DNA of 56,568 bases from a bacterium (GTDB lineage: Bacteria > Patescibacteriota > Patescibacteriia > 2-01-FULL-39-33), in NCBI GenBank assembly GCA_029558735.1, contig JAKQDP010000029.1, positions 1 to 56,568 of the forward strand, read 5' to 3'. This document shows positions 8,254-16,848 of the stretch, piece after piece (the stretch's first letter is position 1; every line of letters begins with the position of its first letter). A model generated the notes under the pieces. It did no database searches. It was not told where the DNA came from and worked only from the letters and a program-made list of their open reading frames with translations. Made by a program: the position numbers and the translations under genes.

Positions 8254-9426
8254 TTATTTTTGCGTTAATAGTTCTTGATAAACTTGATCAAGCTTAACTA
8301 GCACCTTATTCCAATCATAAAGTCTAACCGCCCGCTCACGGCCGGCCTCGGACATCGCTTTTCTGATTTCTTTCTCCGCCAATAAGCCACGAATTTTTTG
8401 CGCTAAATCAATTTCATTTTTCGGTTCAACCAAGAGACCAGTTTTTCCGTCCTCAATGGTTGCCCGCACTCCAGGCCAGTTGGCCACAATCGCCGGTACG
8501 CCGCAAGCCTGGGCTTCGGCAACCACAATGCCAAAACTTTCGGTCCGGGCGGTTGAAGGCAAAACAAAAATATCAGCCAGATTGTAATAATCAGCCAAGC
8601 TGTCATTAGCGACCCAGCCGGTAAAAATCACCTGCTCGGCCAACCCCAAATTTTTGGCCAATTGTTCATAGTGTTCCCGCATCTCGCCATCGCCGATAAT
8701 CAACAACTTGACTTTTTTATTCTTCAAACTGGCCACTGCTTTAATCAGCACTTCCACTCCTTTAAAAAAATGGAGTCGCCCTAAACCGCCGGCAAAAGCC
8801 ACCACTTTCTCTCCGGGCCCGATGCCGATGCCGTCTTTCAGCGCCACATACTTGGGTTTGGGCCGAAAAATATCAATATCAATTCCGTTGGGAATTTCCA
8901 CGAATTTAGCCGGGTATTTTTTTAAATATTTTTTCAAATAAGACCCCTTAGCGTTGTCCCAGGACAAGACCGCCACCCGATCGCTGATTTTAACTAGCGG
9001 CCCCAAAAATAATTTAAGGTAGAGCCAGAATAAAAATCGTTTTCCGCCCTGACCGACCGGATCCATCTCATAATGAATGACCAACTTTTTTTCGCGATGC
9101 CAAAATTTAAACCACCAAACAATCAGATCGGTGCCAAAAAACGGATAATATAAATGGATCAAATCAAAATCTTTCAATTTTTTCAGCAAGGGAAATAAGA
9201 AGCCGGCTTTGCCCAAAGGCAGCCAGACCGGCACATACTCCAACCAAATTCCGGCCTGATGAACCTTCTTAATCTTAGCGAAGGCCGGAGTAAAAGCGCT
9301 GACTCGATAGCCGAGTCTGGGCAGATATTTGGCGTGGTAATAGGCGTTGTTGCCAATACCGCCACCCTGAGGCGGCCAGGCACACACGACAATGGCAACC
9401 TTGACCGGTTGATTTTTTAGTTCCAT
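8254..9426 (-). CDS. GT4-family glycosyltransferase
   Basis: WPPQGGGIGNNAYYHAKYL, VAFAGGLGRLHFFKGVEVLI, RTESFGIVVAEAQACGVPAIVANWPG. Confidence 0.92.
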   Translation of the reverse strand: MELKNQPVKVAIVVCAWPPQGGGIGNNAYYHAKYLPRLGYRVSAFTPAFAKIKKVHQAGIWLEYVPVWLPLGKAGFLFPLLKKLKDFDLIHLYYPFFGTDLIVWWFKFWHREKKLVIHYEMDPVGQGGKRFLFWLYLKLFLGPLVKISDRVAVLSWDNAKGSYLKKYLKKYPAKFVEIPNGIDIDIFRPKPKYVALKDGIGIGPGEKVVAFAGGLGRLHFFKGVEVLIKAVASLKNKKVKLLIIGDGEMREHYEQLAKNLGLAEQVIFTGWVANDSLADYYNLADIFVLPSTARTESFGIVVAEAQACGVPAIVANWPGVRATIEDGKTGLLVEPKNEIDLAQKIRGLLAEKEIRKAMSEAGRERAVRLYDWNKVLVKLDQVYQELLTQK

Positions 9427-9481
9427 TGGAGTAATATTAGTATGGTTTAAGTATAATTTTTAAAAACATTTTAGTCAAAGT

Positions 9482-10810
9482 ATGAGCACTGAAGACATTT
9501 TGATTCGAATCAAAGAGGAGGGCGTTCAATTCATCACCTTGCAATTTACTGACTTGTTGGGTGTTGTCAAAGAAATCATTATTCCGGCCGCTGGCGCGGC
9601 CACCGCTATTAATAGTGGCGTCTGGTTTGACGGCTCATCAGTGGAAGGGTTTGCCCGCATCCAGGAGAGCGACCTCTTTCTCAAACCGGATTTGTCCACC
9701 TACTCGGTTGTTCCTTGGCTGGCGCAAAATGGTAAAACCGCCCGACTAATTTGCGACATCTACCGCCCGGATGGCCGGCCATTTGAAGGCGACCCGCGAT
9801 CAATTCTAAAAAAAATCATCAACCAAGCCCATCAGATCGGCCTTGAGCCCAAAATGGGTCCGGAAGCGGAATTTTATTTATTTAGAGACGAAACTCAGCA
9901 GCCGCCCCAGCCAATTGACTACAGCGGCTATTTTGACTTTTCTTCCCATGAGGGTTATAAATTCATTAAGGAGGTTGCCTCAGCCCTGGGCCAATTTGGC
10001 ATTGAAGTGGAAACCTCGCATCATGAGGTCGGCCAGGGACAGTATGAGATAGATTTTAAATACGGCCCAGCCCTGGAAATTGCCGACAAGGTGCTAACCT
10101 TGAAATATACCGTCAAAAAAATTGCCCAAATGTATGGCCTAAGAGCAACTTTTATTCCCAAACCGATTAGGGGGGCGGCCGGCTCAGGTATGCACATTCA
10201 CCAAAGTTTATTCGACCGAGACGGACGACAGAATTTATTCTATCACTCGGACAATCAGTACCGCTTGTCAAGCACCGCCTATCATTTCATCGCCGGCCAA
10301 ATGCGTCATATCAAAGCAATGAGCGCCATTTTATGCCCGACGGTCAATTCTTACAAGCGACTAATCTCGGGCTTTGAGGCGCCAGTGTACATCACTTGGG
10401 CCGGGATGAACCGGTCGGCGCTGATTCGCATCCCCCGTTTCCACGCCGACAAACCAGAGGCCGCCCGAATTGAATTGCGTTGTCCCGATCCAACCTGCAA
10501 TCCCTACCTGGCGTTCGCGGTGATGATTGCCAGCGGCCTAGAAGGGATCAAAGAAAAACTCCCTGCGCCGACGCCGGTAGAAGAAAATGTTTACAATTTT
10601 AACGGTGACGATTTAAATCATAAAAAAATCGCCACCCTGCCAACCTCGCTCAAAGAAGCCCTGACTGAAATGAAAAACGATTATCTAGTCGCCCAAGTGC
10701 TCGGTGACGACTTATTGGAAAAATATTTTTATATCAAAAATAAAGAATGGAACGAATATTCCGACCAGGTAACCGACTGGGAGATTAAAAAATATTCCGC
10801 TATTTATTAA
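9482..10810 (+). CDS. glnA: Type I glutamine synthetase
   Basis: FTDLLGVVKEI, WFDGSSVEGFARI, GPEAEFYLF, GSGMHIHQSL, NSYKRL, NPYLAFAVMIASGLEGI. Confidence 0.93.
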   Translation: MSTEDILIRIKEEGVQFITLQFTDLLGVVKEIIIPAAGAATAINSGVWFDGSSVEGFARIQESDLFLKPDLSTYSVVPWLAQNGKTARLICDIYRPDGRPFEGDPRSILKKIINQAHQIGLEPKMGPEAEFYLFRDETQQPPQPIDYSGYFDFSSHEGYKFIKEVASALGQFGIEVETSHHEVGQGQYEIDFKYGPALEIADKVLTLKYTVKKIAQMYGLRATFIPKPIRGAAGSGMHIHQSLFDRDGRQNLFYHSDNQYRLSSTAYHFIAGQMRHIKAMSAILCPTVNSYKRLISGFEAPVYITWAGMNRSALIRIPRFHADKPEAARIELRCPDPTCNPYLAFAVMIASGLEGIKEKLPAPTPVEENVYNFNGDDLNHKKIATLPTSLKEALTEMKNDYLVAQVLGDDLLEKYFYIKNKEWNEYSDQVTDWEIKKYSAIY

Positions 10811-10826
10811 ATAATAATCTCTAGCC

Positions 10827-11299
10827 ATGAATCTATCTATTAAAAAGGGGGGTTGGGTTTAGGCTAACCTCCGGCATTATTACCACTCTTGGCTTGATTG
10901 TTGGTCTGAATTCGGGAACCCACTCCCAGGCAGTAATCGTCGGCGGCATTGTCATTATCGCCGTCTCCGACGCTTTATCCGACGCCTTGGGCATCCATGT
11001 CTCCGAAGAAGCAGAAAATATCCATAGTCGTCAAAAAATTTGGGAAGCGACGATTTTTACCTTTTTAGCCAAATTTTTTCGCCTTAACTTTTGTGGTACC
11101 AATAATGCTCCTTAATCTGAATCAAGCGATTATTGCCTGTATCGCTTGGGGCATATTACTCTTGATTGTTGCCAATTTTATCATCGCCAAAACCAACCGA
11201 GACGAGCCCTTGGCGGTGATTGCTGAACATTTATTTATCGCCATTTTAGTAATTACCGCCAGTTATTTTGTCGGCTCTCTTATTAAACATATAAATTAA
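10827..11299 (+). pseudogene. VIT/CCC1-family transporter gene split over three frames
   Basis: ATG at 10827 (MNLSIKKG), then 10894-11115 frame (SGIITTLGLIVGLNSGTHSQAVIVGGIVIIAVSDALSDALGIHVSEEAEN), then 11093-11299 frame (VVPIMLLNLNQAIIACIAWGILLLIVANFIIAKTNRDEPLAVIAEHLFIAI). Joining them reconstitutes one protein. Confidence 0.75.
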
Positions 11300-12004
11300 A
11301 TGACGACCAGCATTACTAACAAAAAAATAATCGCCCAAGACACGCTCCTGGTGGAATTCGCCGCTACCGAGCCGTTCTCTTTTGAGGCCGGACAATATTT
11401 AACTCTGACGCTGGATAAACTCAACTATCCCGACCTCCGAGGCAATAGCCGGATCTTCTCGATTGTCAACGCGCCAATCGAAACCGGTAAACTCAGAATT
11501 ACAACCCGACTAACCGACAGCGGCTTCAAAAAAACACTGGCTGAGCTGCCGCTTGACGCTCGGGTAACTATCAATATTGAGGGCGGCGATTTTATTCTGC
11601 CGACCCAAACTAGCCAACCATTGGTCTTTATCGCCGGCGGTATCGGCATTACCCCGTTTATGAGTATGCTGGATTATTTTCAGCAAAAAAATACCGGACA
11701 CACCATACTCTTGATTTATTCCAATAGAAATTTGGCCTCAACCGCATACAAAAAAGAATTGGAAAACATCGCCCGAGAGAACAAAAATTTCAAAATAATT
11801 TTTACAATGACCCAGGATGACCACTGGCAAGGAGAAAAGAGAAAAATAGATTCTGAATTCATAAAAGAATACACCGACCCGATGAACAATTATTATATGG
11901 TCGCCGGACCACCTCGAATGGTGCAAGCGATAATCAGCGAATTGGAACAGGCTGGAGTGGCCGCCGCCAACATCAAAAGCGAAAATTTCAGCGGTTATAA
12001 CTAA
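11300..12004 (+). CDS. FAD/NAD(P)-binding oxidoreductase (ferredoxin-NADP reductase-like)
   Basis: FEAGQYLTLTLD, RIFSIVNAP, FIAGGIGITPFMSML, YMVAGPPRMV. Confidence 0.9.
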   Translation: MTTSITNKKIIAQDTLLVEFAATEPFSFEAGQYLTLTLDKLNYPDLRGNSRIFSIVNAPIETGKLRITTRLTDSGFKKTLAELPLDARVTINIEGGDFILPTQTSQPLVFIAGGIGITPFMSMLDYFQQKNTGHTILLIYSNRNLASTAYKKELENIARENKNFKIIFTMTQDDHWQGEKRKIDSEFIKEYTDPMNNYYMVAGPPRMVQAIISELEQAGVAAANIKSENFSGYN

Positions 12005-12018
12005 TAAACTTAAAATAT

Positions 12019-12260
12019 ATGGAAGAAAAAAATGGGAGATAAAAAACGGCCAATTGTCGAAAAATTTTCAGTTTGCCGATTTTTCCCAAGCAATAAAATT
12101 CATCAACCGGATAGCCGAGGCCGCCAATCAACAAAATCATCATCCGGATATTTATCTCCATAATTACAACCAAGTGGAAATAGAACTAAGCAGTCACGAC
12201 CAAGGACAAATCACCGACCGAGACCAACAACTGGCCGAAATAATCGATACTCTTGCCTAA
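12019..12260 (+). CDS. 4a-hydroxytetrahydrobiopterin dehydratase-like protein, start region apparently frameshifted
   Basis: FADFSQAIKFINRIAEAANQQNHHPDIYLHNYNQVEIELSSHDQGQITDRD matches the PCD family. The ORF track starts at TTG 12054, but conserved KWEIKNGQLSKNF lies in-frame upstream without a start; ATG 12019 would connect if the A7 run were A8. Confidence 0.75.
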
Positions 12261-12270
12261 AATCAAACTG

Positions 12271-12300
12271 AAAAACACCCGCTAAACAGCGGGTGTTTTT
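12271..12300. terminator. Bidirectional intrinsic terminator between convergent genes
   Basis: AAAAACACCCGCT-AAAC-AGCGGGTGTTTTT. Confidence 0.9.
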
Positions 12301-12312
12301 AAAAAATAAAAT

Positions 12313-13368
12313 TTACCAAAAAATAATTTTTTTTACCAGCCACAAATAAGCCTCCATCAACGGATTAACCACATAAGTCAAAGGAAAATAACTGACCTCC
12401 TGAAACTCAATTGAACCGGTAAATAATCTTATCAGCTGTCGATCTTTAACTCGACGAAATTTAAACTGATAATCCAATCGTCGACTAAAAATTGACGGCC
12501 AATGAAATAAAATCCACCTATATCCCTTTAATTTTTCTTTCAACCAATGATTCTTAAGAGCAAACGCCAGAAGACCCAATTCCATTACCAACCAAGCCGG
12601 AAACAGGACGATTAAAGTGGCCACCCGATAAGTCTCCAAACAGACTATCAACCGATTCCGCTCCATATAATAAAATTTATATTTGGCTTTGCTAAAAGAA
12701 TACTTATGATAAACCACCGCCAATGGATCAAATAAAACGCGATAACCGGCCAGCCGCAACCGCCAACCCAAGTCCACATCTTCGTGGTACATAAATAATC
12801 GCTCATCCAACAAGCCGACTTCTGCCAGCGCTGACATTCTCAATAGACAAGCAGCCCCCGACGGATAAGCGATATCAAAGGGCGCTGTTTGACATTCTCG
12901 ATCTGGCCAACGATATTTATCACAATAAGCAAAACCCAAAAAATGAATCCGATTACCAAAACTGTTAATCTTGGTGGTTTCCGGATAAAGCAATAATTTC
13001 GGCTGAAACGCCGCTGTCTTGGGCTTACTTTCCGCCAAATCAACCAAGTGTCTGAGCCATTCGCGGGAGACAATCGTGTCCTGGTTGAGCAAGACTAAAT
13101 AATCGGCTTGGTTTTTGCGGGCCAGAAAATAACCCTGATTATTGGCCTCGGCAAAGCCGCGATTGGTCCGATTCTCAATTACCTTAACCCAAGGAAACAT
13201 TTCCTTCACAAAGCCGACCGTACTATCAGCAGAATTATTGTCCACCAAAACCACCCGATAACACTGTCGCGGATAATTCTGATAATAAATACTTTCCAGA
13301 CAATCCTGGATATAATGCCGGGCGTTATGACTGACAATGACGATAGTAATTTTAGGATTGCTCCTCAT
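12313..13368 (-). CDS. GT2-family glycosyltransferase (rhamnosyltransferase-like)
   Basis: ITIVIVSHNARHYIQDCLESI, VLVDNNSADSTVGFV, LNQDTIVSREWL, FMYHEDVDLGWRLRLAGY. Confidence 0.92.
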   Translation of the reverse strand: MRSNPKITIVIVSHNARHYIQDCLESIYYQNYPRQCYRVVLVDNNSADSTVGFVKEMFPWVKVIENRTNRGFAEANNQGYFLARKNQADYLVLLNQDTIVSREWLRHLVDLAESKPKTAAFQPKLLLYPETTKINSFGNRIHFLGFAYCDKYRWPDRECQTAPFDIAYPSGAACLLRMSALAEVGLLDERLFMYHEDVDLGWRLRLAGYRVLFDPLAVVYHKYSFSKAKYKFYYMERNRLIVCLETYRVATLIVLFPAWLVMELGLLAFALKNHWLKEKLKGYRWILFHWPSIFSRRLDYQFKFRRVKDRQLIRLFTGSIEFQEVSYFPLTYVVNPLMEAYLWLVKKIIFW

Positions 13369-14233
13369 ATTTTTGAGCGATAATTAACAATTTATTGTGT
13401 CGGCCGATTAAAGCAGCCCACCCATTAACTAACCCCAAAACCAAGCGCGGCCCCCAAAACTTCCAACTCCAAGGAAAAATTCTAGCTGGTTCAGTATTAA
13501 ACCGTTCGACCGCCAAGATTTTAAAATTATTCTGGGCTAAGAGGAAAGCTAGGGACTGCTGGGAATGCCAATACAAATGATGATAACCAAACATCCAACT
13601 GGCCGGCCAACGAATGCCGATTTTTAACAACCAAATTATCAACTGATTAATCAGCGCCCGACTATCAGGGGTCTCGATGACCAAATAACCGCCGGGCGCC
13701 AGCCAATTGTTGATTCGACCCAACAACTGCTGAGGCTGGGACAGATGCTCTAATAAATCCCACATAAATACTGCGCCAAACTGTTCCTCAAAATCAACCG
13801 AACTAACGTCTGCCGTTAAGCATTCAACCGCAAAATTTTCCCGGGCAAATTTGGTGGCCGGAGCGCTGATTTCCACTCCCAGGCCGGAAAAACCAGCTTG
13901 CTTAACAATATCCAAAAACATACCGCCGCCACTGCCCAAATCCAATAATCGAAGATCCCGCCGAAAATGATATTGGTCGTTGAGTCGATGAAAATGATTA
14001 ATTAATTTCCGACCAACAACTTGGCGGCGATAATTTTTTATATTTCGATAATAATTGTCCGTCTGACCAATACTGTCATAATGCTGATAAAAATCGCGCA
14101 AAAAATCAACTGCTGGCAGAGGAACGGTAAAAATCAGCCGACAGTTATAGCAACGCAACAACTGATAATCGCCCTTGCCTATCTTCTGGTAATCAAGATA
14201 ATGACCGGCCAGACCCTGACAAATTGGACACAT
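13352..14233 (-). CDS. Class I SAM-dependent methyltransferase with N-terminal zinc-ribbon-like motif
   Basis: MCPICQG...RCYNCRLIF, LLDLGSGGGMFLDIVK, FGAVFMWDLLEHLSQP. Confidence 0.9.
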   Translation of the reverse strand: MCPICQGLAGHYLDYQKIGKGDYQLLRCYNCRLIFTVPLPAVDFLRDFYQHYDSIGQTDNYYRNIKNYRRQVVGRKLINHFHRLNDQYHFRRDLRLLDLGSGGGMFLDIVKQAGFSGLGVEISAPATKFARENFAVECLTADVSSVDFEEQFGAVFMWDLLEHLSQPQQLLGRINNWLAPGGYLVIETPDSRALINQLIIWLLKIGIRWPASWMFGYHHLYWHSQQSLAFLLAQNNFKILAVERFNTEPARIFPWSWKFWGPRLVLGLVNGWAALIGRHNKLLIIAQKYEEQS

Positions 14234-14236
14234 AAG

Positions 14237-14569
14237 CTAATTATCTTTAATCTCATCTTTGAGGGCGGCCTGCCGACAAAGCTTGGTGATATCTTTTTCA
14301 ATTTTTTCGATTCGTAACAATAATTTCAACAGTAAATAAAAAACCAAAATAATCGACACATAAATCACCAAATCCACCCCTCTGGTCACGCCCACCTTAA
14401 TGGCCAAAAAACTGGTGATATCCGGAAACAAAATCACAACGATTGCACCCAACCAAAGCCCGCTCCAGCCAATAAATTCCCAACCGGATATTTTCTGATT
14501 TCTAAATTGGGCAACCAGCCGACCAATAAACAGCAGCAGGGCGGCCACTAAAATCAATTGAATAAGCAT
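14237..14569 (-). CDS. DUF2304 domain-containing membrane protein
   Basis: Small three-TM protein, SGWEFIGWSGLWLGAIVVILFPDITSFLAIKVGVTRGVDLVIYVSI, next to a GT2. Confidence 0.8.
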   Translation of the reverse strand: MLIQLILVAALLLFIGRLVAQFRNQKISGWEFIGWSGLWLGAIVVILFPDITSFLAIKVGVTRGVDLVIYVSIILVFYLLLKLLLRIEKIEKDITKLCRQAALKDEIKDN

Positions 14570-14572
14570 AAA

Positions 14573-15232
14573 TTACCTCTTAATGATTAAATCCCATAAA
14601 ATATTAAAAGCGTTAAAGACACTCTGGCCTTTGCGCTTGGAATAATCAGTATAAACAATAGTAACCGGCACTTCTTTATATTTCAGTTTGTGGCGGGAAA
14701 TTTCTTGCAACAACTGGGAGGCATAAGCCTGACGATCTTGTGTCAATTTGATTTTTTTCAAAACGCTGACCTGCCAGGCCTGAAAACCATTATGCGTGTC
14801 AGACAATTTAAGACCGGTGTTAAGTCTGGTAAACCCTAAAGCCATTTTAAGGGTCAACAGTTTGAGCCAGGGTATTGCTTTGGCCTGGCCCAAAAATCGC
14901 GAACCTAGAACAACCTCATAACCTTCGGCCAAGGGCAAAACCACTTTAGCTATTTCTGTCGCCATCATTTGGCCGTCCGCATCAAAAAAAACTACCTGAT
15001 CAAAATCGTTAGCCAGGGCATAATCAATGCCCGTCTTGAGAGCAGCGCCCTGACCACGATTAAGCGGGTGCCGAACCACCGCTGCCCCGGCCGCTTTGGC
15101 TCTGGAAGCGGTATCATCAATGGAACCGTCATCCACCACCAAAACCGGCCAACCAACTTGTATAATTTCCCTTACCACCTCAACAATTTTTTCCTGCTCG
15201 TCTTTGGCGGGAATGATAACCAATATTTCCAT
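14573..15232 (-). CDS. GT2-family glycosyltransferase (dolichol-phosphate mannose synthase-like)
   Basis: VIIPAKDEQEKIVEVV, LVVDDGSIDDTASRA, FFDADGQM, GSRFLG. Confidence 0.9.
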   Translation of the reverse strand: MEILVIIPAKDEQEKIVEVVREIIQVGWPVLVVDDGSIDDTASRAKAAGAAVVRHPLNRGQGAALKTGIDYALANDFDQVVFFDADGQMMATEIAKVVLPLAEGYEVVLGSRFLGQAKAIPWLKLLTLKMALGFTRLNTGLKLSDTHNGFQAWQVSVLKKIKLTQDRQAYASQLLQEISRHKLKYKEVPVTIVYTDYSKRKGQSVFNAFNILWDLIIKR

Positions 15233-15282
15233 AAATAAATTATGACATTTTTTAAGCCAAAAAACAAATCAGCCGAATTTAA

Positions 15283-15320
15283 AAATCACTACTAACCGCC
15301 TAAACGATTAATAGTGATTT
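15283..15320 (-). terminator. Probable intrinsic terminator downstream of the NAD-dependent epimerase gene
   Basis: 9-bp AAATCACTA...TAGTGATTT inverted repeat with flanking A/T runs. Confidence 0.5.
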
Positions 15321-15338
15321 AAAAAAATAAAAACAAGC

Positions 15339-16349
15339 TTAAACAGTCGGCCGCAAAACATCTTTTTGGGCACTTAAGTAATCAATTGTTTGTTTAACGC
15401 CCTCTTCAAATAAAACCACCGGAAACCAGCCCAATTTCTCCTTCGCCGCCGCAATATCGACCATTAACTGAACCGCCGCCTGATCCGACTGCTGATAATT
15501 AATCGCCGAACCGGAACCAGTCAGAGCGACAATCTTCTCAGCCACTTCCTTGAAAGTCATTTGCCATTCGGAGGCCAAGTTAAACGGCCCCGCTTCCGAC
15601 ACTTCCATTGCCTTAATTAATGCTTTAACTAGATCGGAAATAAAAAAATAAGCGCTTTTATCTTTAGGCCCGCCCAAGATATTTATCGGCTCGTTATGAA
15701 TCGCCGCTCGGATAATTTCCGGTATCAGCCGACCGTCGTCAAGACGCATTCGCGGACCATAACAATTGGCAATTCGGACAATTTTGGTATCAACACCACG
15801 TTGCAACCGATAATTATTGACCAGTGTTTCGCCGAATCTCTTCGCTTCGCTGTAGCAGGCGCGACTAGACAACTGATTGACTCGACCGACGTAATTTTCC
15901 TTGATCGGCTTATTGTTTTCCGGCTCGCCGTAAACCGCCGAACTGGAAGTAAAAAGAAACTGAGCTTTATACTGAACCGCCAAATCTAAAGCATTTTTCA
16001 GACCCAAAGAATTGACGGCCAGAGTGTCAATCGGATAACGGGCATAATCACGAGGCGAAGTGGGCGAAGCTAAAAAATAAATCTCCTGCAGTCCCTGAAA
16101 CTCCACTTTAAAATCACGCAACTCCGGCTGTTGGGCCAAATCAATCGCCTCGGTGATATCATGGTTAATGAATTTAAAATTAGGATTCTGCAACAAATGA
16201 GCGATGTTGACATCCTGGCCAGTCAACAAATTATCCAGACAAATTACTTTATTATCAATAACCAAATCTTCGCAAAGATGGGAACCGACAAAGCCGGCGC
16301 CACCAACGACCAGAATATTTTTTCGGTCGAAAATCACTTCTTGGGGCAT
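15339..16349 (-). CDS. NAD-dependent epimerase/dehydratase, UDP-glucuronate decarboxylase-like
   Basis: ILVVGGAGFVGSHLCEDL, CLDNLLTG, YFLASPTSPRDYARYPIDTLAVN, ACYSEAKRFGE (YxxxK), NCYGPRM. Confidence 0.88.
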   Translation of the reverse strand: MPQEVIFDRKNILVVGGAGFVGSHLCEDLVIDNKVICLDNLLTGQDVNIAHLLQNPNFKFINHDITEAIDLAQQPELRDFKVEFQGLQEIYFLASPTSPRDYARYPIDTLAVNSLGLKNALDLAVQYKAQFLFTSSSAVYGEPENNKPIKENYVGRVNQLSSRACYSEAKRFGETLVNNYRLQRGVDTKIVRIANCYGPRMRLDDGRLIPEIIRAAIHNEPINILGGPKDKSAYFFISDLVKALIKAMEVSEAGPFNLASEWQMTFKEVAEKIVALTGSGSAINYQQSDQAAVQLMVDIAAAKEKLGWFPVVLFEEGVKQTIDYLSAQKDVLRPTV

Positions 16350-16422
16350 AAATTAAAAACTAAATTGATTTGTAAGTTATCAACATTATAACGAAAAAAC
16401 AAAGCAAAAACAAGGAAAAAAA

Positions 16423-16848
16423 TCAAGTCCGGCGAAAAGTCCAAAAACGATTCAAGCTAAAATTAAAAAAAGCGACAATTACCGCTACCACCAACTTGGC
16501 CCCCAAATCATGCCAGCCGCCCCAATCAACCAGGGCATAAAAAATAGTCAAATTTAAAACCAAGCCGGCTAAATTGGCCAGAAAAAATTTGATATATTGA
16601 CGACGGACATTACCCGCCGAATGCCGAAAGGTCCAACGACGATTAACAAAAAAACTCCAGGTCACCGCCACTGTGAAAGACAGCACCGCCGCCCCAATAT
16701 AAAACAAACCCAGCCACCTAGTCAGCAGCCAATAAACCAAAAAATCAATCAGCAAATTAGTAAAGCCAACTAGGCAAAATTTTACAAACTGCCTAAGTAA
16801 TGCCCAACCAATAATCAACGCGATTATCCTTTTGAATTTATATTTCAT
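16423..16848 (-). CDS. GtrA family protein
   Basis: FVKFCLVGFTNLLIDFLVYWLL, SFFVNRRWTF, FFNFSLNRFWTFR. Confidence 0.88.
   Translation of the reverse strand: MKYKFKRIIALIIGWALLRQFVKFCLVGFTNLLIDFLVYWLLTRWLGLFYIGAAVLSFTVAVTWSFFVNRRWTFRHSAGNVRRQYIKFFLANLAGLVLNLTIFYALVDWGGWHDLGAKLVVAVIVAFFNFSLNRFWTFRRT

Noticed and set aside
9426-9457. Promoter for glnA (TTGGAG ... TATAAT)
   Set aside because: A good -10 at 9452-9457, but the only -35-like hexamer is at 20-nt spacing; not supported enough to annotate.
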